Positions 6,690 through 11,422 of a stretch of DNA of 11,422 nt are shown one piece after another; position 1 is the first letter of the stretch; every line of letters begins with the position of its first letter. Position numbers and translations under genes: made by a program. The notes beneath the pieces were generated by a model. The model did not search any database. It saw only the letters and a list, made by a program, of their open reading frames with translations, and was not told the DNA's origin. This stretch comes from Lactobacillaceae bacterium UBA639. Its GTDB lineage: Bacteria > Bacillota > Bacilli > Lactobacillales > Lactobacillaceae. The stretch is from contig DBOT01000112.1 in the NCBI GenBank assembly GCA_002299975.1, positions 1 through 11,422 of the forward strand. The letters are read 5' to 3'.

Positions 6690-8339
6690 TCATGACAGCA
6701 AGGCCACGAAGATCGGTCCTAATAATGTGATTCCGATGTTACCAACAACGAAGGCTGGGGTAAAGGCGGCCGCATAGTAGGCTCCACCCTCAGGACCGGC
6801 CTTCTGGGAAATCTCACTCATTGCCGCAGCAATGGTCCCAGATCCGGTCAACGCCCCTAACAGAGCTAAGGGTTCCATCCGCAGCACGTACCGGCCGAAC
6901 AGCAAGGTCAACAGGTGCGGCGCAATTGAAACCACAGCCCCAACAACCAGAACACCAAAGCCCAAACTCTTGATTGCCCCGGTGAAGGCCTGCGCGGATT
7001 GCAGACCAACTGTTCCAACAAAGAGGGTCAGGCCAAAGCTCTGTAAGAAGTTCGTTACGGTTGCCGGAATTGACTTGTAATCCCGGTGCCGATCAATCCA
7101 GGAACTGAGGATCAACCCCATGATAAGGGCCGCGGTCCCGTTCCCTAGTTGCAGGGGAATACCATTTAATTTTAAGCCGATAATCCCTAAAAGGGAAGCC
7201 CCACCAATTCCTAAGGAGAATAGGACGTAGTTGATCGCCTGATCAGTCGTCGCCCACCGTCCAAGCTGGTGAAGGATGTGAGCCGTTCGTGAGGTGTTAC
7301 CGGTCAAGGAAATCACGTTACCAGGGTGAAGCTGGTTGATCAGTTGTTCATTCCCCGTGATCGGGTCTTGAATGTTGATGAAGACCCCGTGCTGACGCAG
7401 GATGGCCAGCTGGACGGGCTTGAAGTTTTTACCGAGGACGAATTTCCGTTCCTTTGGCGCGTTTGTGGGGGTCAGGACCTCCTTGATTCCCCGCACCTGG
7501 TGGAGGCGGTCAAAGTGAACCGCATAGCCAATTACGGTCACCAGATCACCCGGCCGGATCTGGTATTCCAAGTGGTCAGTCATCTCATGACCATGGAAAA
7601 CCGCCAGAGCGATGATCCGGTAGTTGGTCCACTTGTTGAAATCGGCAATCGTCTTACCCACTAATGGTGAATCAACGGCCACCTGGTAAGTCCGCCGCCA
7701 GGTTGGGTTAGGATTCTTAGCGTGGAAGTGGTACTTACGCGCCATTGCTGGACCTTGCTTCTCAATACTGATCCCCATTATCTTGGGCGCCAGGTCCCGC
7801 AGGAAGATGATGACCCCCAGGGTCCCGAAGACGTAGGTCAACGCATAGGCAACCGGTAGCTGCGCCTCATAGGTGGCCTTAACTGCGTGACTGACCGGTA
7901 GTGAGCCAATCGTCTGCAAGGAGCTGGCCACCGTCGCCGACTGGGTCAGCGCACCGGAGATCACCCCGGCTGCCACTCCCGGTCCGATGTGGCACGCAGC
8001 AAACCGTCCCCAGCCGACCAGAAAGACCGTTACCATCCAGAAGAGACTAGCGATAACAATCCGCACCCCGAATAGGCGCAGGCTGACCAGTAATTGTGGC
8101 CCAATCCGGTAGCCAACGGAGAACATGAAGGCCCCGAAGAAGATTGTCCCCAGCATTTCATTACGGGGGAAGGCCCCAATCTGACCAACGATCAGGGTGA
8201 CAATTAGCGTTCCCACGGTTGCCCCGATGTTGAACTTACCAGCGATCTTATAGTTACCGATCGCAAAGCCCAGAGCCATACAGATAAACAGCGTAAAGAC
8301 TTGATTATTCACCATGAAGTGAATGATTGTATCCATCAT
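6690..8339 (-). CDS. AspT-family aspartate:alanine-type exchanger
   Basis: 549-residue integral membrane protein of the AAE (aspartate:alanine exchanger, AspT/YidE/YbjL) family. The layout is diagnostic: an N-terminal membrane block (about 14-180, some six hydrophobic segments), a large cytoplasmic region with TrkA-C-like folds (about 205-365, including IRPGDLVTVIG and LHPGNVISLTG), and a second membrane block (about 370-547). The length is close to AspT of Tetragenococcus (about 540 residues). The first ATG (8339) is used because AAGGG lies 8 bases upstream; a second ATG follows at once. In known systems AspT exchanges aspartate for alanine beside an aspartate decarboxylase. Here the partner is a racemase, so the physiological exchange may differ; substrate is inferred from family and context. 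Related family members have been linked to other dicarboxylates. Well-formed promoter and inverted repeats lie upstream. Confidence 0.88.
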   Translation of the reverse strand: MMDTIIHFMVNNQVFTLFICMALGFAIGNYKIAGKFNIGATVGTLIVTLIVGQIGAFPRNEMLGTIFFGAFMFSVGYRIGPQLLVSLRLFGVRIVIASLFWMVTVFLVGWGRFAACHIGPGVAAGVISGALTQSATVASSLQTIGSLPVSHAVKATYEAQLPVAYALTYVFGTLGVIIFLRDLAPKIMGISIEKQGPAMARKYHFHAKNPNPTWRRTYQVAVDSPLVGKTIADFNKWTNYRIIALAVFHGHEMTDHLEYQIRPGDLVTVIGYAVHFDRLHQVRGIKEVLTPTNAPKERKFVLGKNFKPVQLAILRQHGVFINIQDPITGNEQLINQLHPGNVISLTGNTSRTAHILHQLGRWATTDQAINYVLFSLGIGGASLLGIIGLKLNGIPLQLGNGTAALIMGLILSSWIDRHRDYKSIPATVTNFLQSFGLTLFVGTVGLQSAQAFTGAIKSLGFGVLVVGAVVSIAPHLLTLLFGRYVLRMEPLALLGALTGSGTIAAAMSEISQKAGPEGGAYYAAAFTPAFVVGNIGITLLGPIFVALLS

Positions 8340-8378
8340 TGAATTATCCCTTTTGTACTTTCTTTATGATTCAGTCAC

Positions 8379-8407
8379 ATTATCACATTGATGATAAGCT
8401 AATTCAA
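8379..8407 (-). promoter_or_regulatory. Promoter of the transporter-racemase unit with overlapping inverted repeat
   Basis: On the minus strand: -35 TTGAAT (8402-8407), exactly 17 bases, then -10 GATAAT (8379-8384) with an extended -10 TG. The expected start is near 8372, giving a 5' leader of about 33 bases. A perfect inverted repeat, TTATCA-6 bases-TGATAA (8380-8397), covers most of the spacer and the -10, a typical repressor position. Confidence 0.7.
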
Positions 8408-8422
8408 TCGAATCGCCGCTTT

Positions 8423-8441
8423 TAACGACACATATTCGTTA
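8423..8441. promoter_or_regulatory. Inverted repeat about 60 bp upstream of the transporter start point
   Basis: TAACGA, 7 bases, TCGTTA: perfect 6-base arms in a gene-free region. Its centre lies about 60 bp upstream of the predicted transcription start, where LysR-type and similar activators often bind. No regulator is encoded next to it. Confidence 0.4.
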
Positions 8442-8469
8442 TTGTTCAGGTCACGTTTTCAAATCCAAA

Positions 8470-8510
8470 CAAAATGGGGCCCGTGACAAGAGTTTTCTGC
8501 CACGGCCCCC
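8470..8510 (-). terminator. Terminator of the D-aspartate ligase gene
   Basis: Arms GGGGCCCGTG (8476-8485) and CACGGCCCCC (8501-8510) pair over 10 bases with a single mismatch and a 15-base loop. On the minus strand the stem is followed by ATTTTGTTTG; on the plus strand by GTTTTTT. Starts about 25 bases after the ligase stop codon. It isolates the ligase from the transporter-racemase unit, so the two are separate transcripts. There is no plus-strand gene for it to serve. Confidence 0.85.
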
Positions 8511-8534
8511 GTTTTTTAACGTGTCAAAGCATGC

Positions 8535-9779
8535 TTATTTCTTTTCAACGAAGTACTTCTCAAAGTTCTTCTGATAGTTGTGGTTGATCCGCTTCTCCAT
8601 CAACCACCGCATCAGGTTCATGTCCTTATCATAATGGAAGGTGGTCCCATAACGGCCTTCCTTGATCAGTTGTTCCGCCTGGTGCTTGATCTCGTTATCC
8701 TTGGCGTATTCGAGGAAGGTCTTCTTCCCGACCCCCAGCCAGAGCTGATACTTCTTTGGATCCTTGTTGGCGTAGATCGTCTCCTGGTCCTTGAGGTTGT
8801 CAAAGATGTAATCCTCAACCGGGAACGTTGACAATTGGTGATCGTTCAGTGAGACAAAGAAACTGGAGCGACCCTGCCGCGGATTGAGATCAAAGACCTT
8901 GAACTGGCCATCGCGACGGTCATACTTCAGGTCGAAGTTGACAAAACCGGTGAACTTCACGCTCTCCAGGAACTTCTTGATGTTCTGGTAGATCTGCTCG
9001 TCGTAGGCTGGCATGATGGCAACATAGTTACCGACATTGGCCGGATTGCAGTCTTCCAGCAATGGGTGGCCGAGACTCATCAGTTTAACCTCGTGGTTAC
9101 GGTCAACATAGCAGTTGATCGTCCGCATGTTACTGTCGTCACCAGGGATAAATTCCTGGAGAATCAGATCATCCTTGTATGGACTGTGCTCGTAGATGAT
9201 CTCCAGCACTTCTTGAAGACGCTTGGCATCATTGATGATGTAGGCCTTCTCGTAGCCCTCAAAGTTTCCCTTGTGCCATTCAACCGCGTCCGCTGCCTTC
9301 AAGGCAATTGGGAACTCAAATGGAGACTGATAATGCTTGTAGTCGGTCTCCGGGGTCAGAATATCGGTCTTCGGGTATGGCAGGCCGTATTGTTCACAGA
9401 CTTGGTAGAATTCTTCCTTGTTGGTCAGCTTAGCGACTTCCTCGTAGTCGGCATATGGGCAGGCCATGTACTTGGACAGTTCCTTGCGGTGCTTGCTGAC
9501 TAACTCGGTGTAGTCATCCCCGCAGCTAATCAAGACCACTTTCTTACCCTGGGCGATGTATTGCTTAGCAGCATCAATCAGGACCTTGGTAAACACGTCA
9601 GGGGCCTGCAGGTTCTCGTTAAAGTGCAGGTCCACGATCTTGGAATACTTGGTTGGGGCCAACTCGTGCCGCGCGTACAGGTGGGACTTTACCCCATACT
9701 TTTCATACATCGACCGCGCCATTCCGTAGGCATTAAAATCGCTTCCTAAAATCAGCGGAACAAATGGTTGTTCGCTCAT
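8535..9779 (-). CDS. aslA: D-aspartate ligase, ATP-grasp (peptidoglycan cross-bridge)
   Basis: 414-residue ATP-grasp enzyme resembling D-aspartate ligase (Asl) of Enterococcus faecium. That enzyme activates D-Asp as an acyl phosphate and joins its beta-carboxyl to the side-chain amine of the stem diamino acid of UDP-MurNAc-pentapeptide. Conserved stretches include [19 protein letters not shown] (11-29), [10 protein letters not shown] (40-49), YGLPYPKT (131-138), the lysine strand FPIALKAAD (156-164), [13 protein letters not shown] (207-219), GHPLLED (237-243), and the metal-binding end [14 protein letters not shown] (296-309), where D297 and N299 would bind Mg. The ATG at 9779 has AAGGAG 9 bases upstream. 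It has its own promoter and terminator. The racemase encoded further downstream would supply its substrate. The acceptor (L-Lys or L-Orn in lactobacilli) cannot be told from the sequence. Confidence 0.88.
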   Translation of the reverse strand: MSEQPFVPLILGSDFNAYGMARSMYEKYGVKSHLYARHELAPTKYSKIVDLHFNENLQAPDVFTKVLIDAAKQYIAQGKKVVLISCGDDYTELVSKHRKELSKYMACPYADYEEVAKLTNKEEFYQVCEQYGLPYPKTDILTPETDYKHYQSPFEFPIALKAADAVEWHKGNFEGYEKAYIINDAKRLQEVLEIIYEHSPYKDDLILQEFIPGDDSNMRTINCYVDRNHEVKLMSLGHPLLEDCNPANVGNYVAIMPAYDEQIYQNIKKFLESVKFTGFVNFDLKYDRRDGQFKVFDLNPRQGRSSFFVSLNDHQLSTFPVEDYIFDNLKDQETIYANKDPKKYQLWLGVGKKTFLEYAKDNEIKHQAEQLIKEGRYGTTFHYDKDMNLMRWLMEKRINHNYQKNFEKYFVEKK

Positions 9780-9824
9780 CCTTGCTCACTCCTTAAAATT
9801 CAGCACTGTATATTACGAACCCCT

Positions 9825-9833
9825 ATTTTACCA
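9825..9833 (-). promoter_or_regulatory. Extended -10 promoter of the D-aspartate ligase
   Basis: On the minus strand TGGTAAAAT gives an extended -10 (TAAAAT at 9825-9830) about 45 bases upstream of the ATG. No convincing -35 is seen at 17 bases spacing. It lies just 26 bases after the end of the efflux reading frame, and no strong terminator is seen between the two genes. Confidence 0.5.
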
Positions 9834-9858
9834 TACTTCAGGGCCAATAAATCCCCAA

Positions 9859-11259
9859 TCATTGGTCAGCCTTAACGAGCCGGTGCTGCCAGCGATAATT
9901 GGTAATAATCGCAATGACCACTACCACTGCCAGAGCCGTCAGCAGAAGATAGTCAATCCGGCCACCGACGAAGGTTCGTTGAGCCAGTGAGCCGGCACTG
10001 TGCTGCTGGGTCAGCGCAATCACGGAGGCCAAAAGCCCCGTACCCAGGGACCCGGCAAACTGCTGGACCATGTTGAAAATCGAGTTAACGTCGGAGCTGT
10101 TACGCTGGTCGACCAAGACGGAAGCATTGGAGATCGTATTTCCAAAAGCAAAGTTGAAACCAGCCCGCAGGATAACGAAGAAGATCATCATCCACCAGGC
10201 CGTCAGCTAGTGCTGGAAGATAGCAAAGCATGCTACCCCCACCAAGAGCAGGGTCCCGCCAAAGGTTACTGGTCGTCTAAAGCCCTGTTCATCAGCTAAC
10301 CGCCCGGCGACCGGTGCCAAAAATGCCCCGAGAACTGACCCTGGTAGGAGGATCAGCCCGGCGACCGTCGCCGAGGTATGCAGCACGTACTGGGCATACA
10401 GGGGAATTACCAGGGAAATCCCAATATTGATAAACTGAAGGCTGAAGTAGGTCAGTGTCGACAACCGCAGGGGCTTAACCTTGAAGGCCGTCAAGTCAAA
10501 CAGTTGAGAGTGGCCATGGTTGTTGATGTAGACAAAGAGGCCAAAGCAGATCACTGCTACTACTAACAGGCACCAGAAGAGCGGACCAAAGCCACCCTTC
10601 CCGATGGTTGAGCAGGCGTAGACAACGCTAAATAGCGCTAGCGCCAGCGCAATCAAGCTTCCATAGCTGAAAGGCCGGTCATTGCCAAGCGGCCGATTAC
10701 GAATATAGAGCTGGCCAACCACCAGACTGATCAGGGCCAGTGGCAGGAGCAGCCAGAAGATCATCCGCCAGGAGAAGGTCTCGGAGATGAAGCCACCATA
10801 GGTTGGTCCAAGCGCCGGAGCGAACGAGATTACCATCCCCGCAAAGCCGGTCATCGCCCCCAGTTTCTCCCGCGGGATTTCCGTGAAGATCAGGTGAAAG
10901 AGAATCGGCGTTGCCAGTCCCGTGGCCACGGACTGGATCAACCGGCCGATCAAGAGCATCGGGAAGTTAACCGCCATGGCGCTCAGAACATCACCGATAA
11001 TGAAGGCGGTCACGGCAACCAGGTGCAGCCGCCGCGCAGTGAATTGCCGCAGGAGATAGGCCGTGGTCCCCATTGTGATCGTCACCTTCAGTAAGTAACC
11101 GGTAGTGATCCACTGGATAATATCCAGCGAGACGTGAAACAGGCCCGCCAGTTCCGGATAGGTCACGTTCATCGAGGTCTCATTCAGGATCCCAATAAAG
11201 GTCATCAGCGCCAGGGCCCCCAGGGCAGCGTAAATATGTTTTGATTTTGTCTGTTGCAA
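9859..11259 (-). pseudogene. DHA2-type MFS multidrug efflux transporter, interrupted by an in-frame TAG
   Basis: The frame from 11259 to 9859 would encode about 466 residues, the usual size of 14-helix DHA2 (LmrB-like) drug:H+ antiporters. Features: LNETSMNVTYPEL in the first helix region (25-37), and antiporter motif C ALGPTYGGFIS (149-159). About ten or eleven hydrophobic segments precede the break and the last helices follow it. At codon 351 (10207-10209) there is a TAG; the frame continues without shift as LTAWWMMIFFV, so a single base substitution (for example CAG to TAG) explains it. The 110-residue tail could only restart at ATG 10191, which has no good ribosome site. The start is a TTG at 11259, seven bases after AGGAGG. 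A truncated 350-residue product lacking the last helices is likely non-functional. A sequencing error or amber read-through cannot be excluded. Confidence 0.82.
10207..10209 (-). other. Premature TAG codon inside the efflux transporter
   Basis: Reading frame on both sides is identical and both halves encode conserved MFS sequence: ...GVACFAIFQH, stop, LTAWWMMIFFVILRAGF... There is no nearby insertion, deletion or repeat. Confidence 0.85.
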
Positions 11260-11286
11260 AACAAACCCTCCTTAAATAATTGCAGA

Positions 11287-11331
11287 CAAAAAGGGTGCCA
11301 ACGGTGATTTTGCTCCACCATAGCACCCTTA
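11287..11331 (-). terminator. Terminator-like hairpin in the leader of the efflux gene
   Basis: On the minus strand AAGGGTGC and GCACCCTT form an 8-base perfect stem, and an inner ATGGTG/CACCGT helix (one G-U pair) caps it with a 9-base loop. The stem runs straight into TTTTTGTC. It lies between the extended -10 promoter and the AGGAGG site of the efflux gene. It may be an attenuator for that gene, the terminator of the off-window gene upstream, or both. Confidence 0.65.
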
Positions 11332-11351
11332 TATTCTTTGATAACGAGTCA

Positions 11352-11360
11352 ATTATACCA
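11352..11360 (-). promoter_or_regulatory. Extended -10 promoter upstream of the efflux gene
   Basis: On the minus strand TGGTATAAT carries a consensus TATAAT (11352-11357) with the extended -10 TG; the -35 region (TGAAAT at 17 bases) is weak. The start would be near 11345, giving an 86-base leader that contains the whole hairpin at 11290-11331 before the ribosome binding site. Confidence 0.6.
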
Positions 11361-11388
11361 AAGGTCAGCTTGAATTTCATGCAGGAAT

Positions 11389-11422
11389 TTACAGTTGGTT
11401 GAGCGCCTGCAACCACTGGCGG
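11389..11422 (-). CDS. Possible C-terminal end of an off-window gene
   Basis: Minus-strand frame from the window edge reads RQWLQALNQL followed by TAA at 11389-11391. The composition resembles a helical protein C-terminus, and the position, ahead of an intergenic promoter and hairpin, fits a gene end. Ten codons are too few to identify a product, and the frame could be chance. Confidence 0.35.
   Translation of the reverse strand, partial: RQWLQALNQL

Noticed and set aside
6125..6730. Plus-strand open frame of 201 codons opposite the racemase
   Set aside because: Antisense shadow; it would also run into the transporter gene's 3' end, with no supporting signals.
9851..9863. CCAATGATTGG repeat at the end of the efflux frame as a terminator
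   Set aside because: Only five-base, AT-containing arms around one base, and no T-tract, so it cannot be called a terminator.
11287..11331. T-box leader
   Set aside because: The AAGGGTG start recalls a T-box, but the conserved GGTACCGCG-like core and specifier stem are missing and the leader is too short.
11180..11416. Minus-strand open frame across the leader and start of the efflux gene
   Set aside because: It crosses the promoter, hairpin and ribosome site in a different frame and encodes nothing recognisable.

Overview
The window reads as ordinary chromosome of a lactic acid bacterium, most likely a heterofermentative lactobacillus of the Limosilactobacillus type. This is inferred from moderate-to-high GC for a Firmicute, strong AGGAGG-type ribosome binding sites, extended -10 promoters, the pncB-nadE-tex-sprT order, and a D-aspartate ligase typical of lactobacilli and enterococci whose cell-wall cross-bridge is D-Asp. 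The species cannot be fixed from this sequence alone. Every convincing gene lies on the minus strand, so transcription runs from high to low coordinates.

Layout from the upstream (right) end:
(1) 11389-11422, the probable last codons of an off-window gene.
(2) 11290-11357, a short leader with an extended -10 promoter and a terminator-like hairpin, followed by a DHA2-type MFS drug-efflux gene (9859-11259) that is cut by one in-frame TAG at codon 351.
(3) aslA-like D-aspartate ligase (8535-9779), with its own promoter and a GC-rich terminator.
(4) An AspT-family amino-acid exchanger (6690-8339) followed after 28 bp by an aspartate/glutamate racemase (5948-6661). They form one transcription unit with a well-formed promoter, two inverted repeats upstream and a terminator at the end.
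(5) A GntR/UTRA regulator of the NagR/YvoA type (5084-5785) with a matching operator-like site in its own promoter.
(6) A tight operon pncB-nadE-tex-sprT (525-5019), with gaps of 7 and 16 bp and an 8-bp overlap.
(7) A strong promoter and the first 18 bases of a tRNA-Leu at the left edge.

Functionally, blocks 3 and 4 look like a D-aspartate supply and use module for peptidoglycan: the exchanger handles aspartate, the racemase makes D-Asp, and the ATP-grasp ligase attaches it to the wall precursor. Block 6 begins with NAD salvage (nicotinate to NaMN by PncB, NaAD to NAD by NadE), followed by the RNA-binding factor Tex and a SprT-like metalloprotein.

No CRISPR array, insertion sequence, phage gene or recognisable defence system is present. 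No gene-free stretch exceeds 300 bp; the longest is 8340-8534, which holds a terminator and a promoter region. The less ordinary signals are the broken efflux gene with its attenuator-like leader, the transporter placed inside the D-Asp module, and several palindromic candidate operators.
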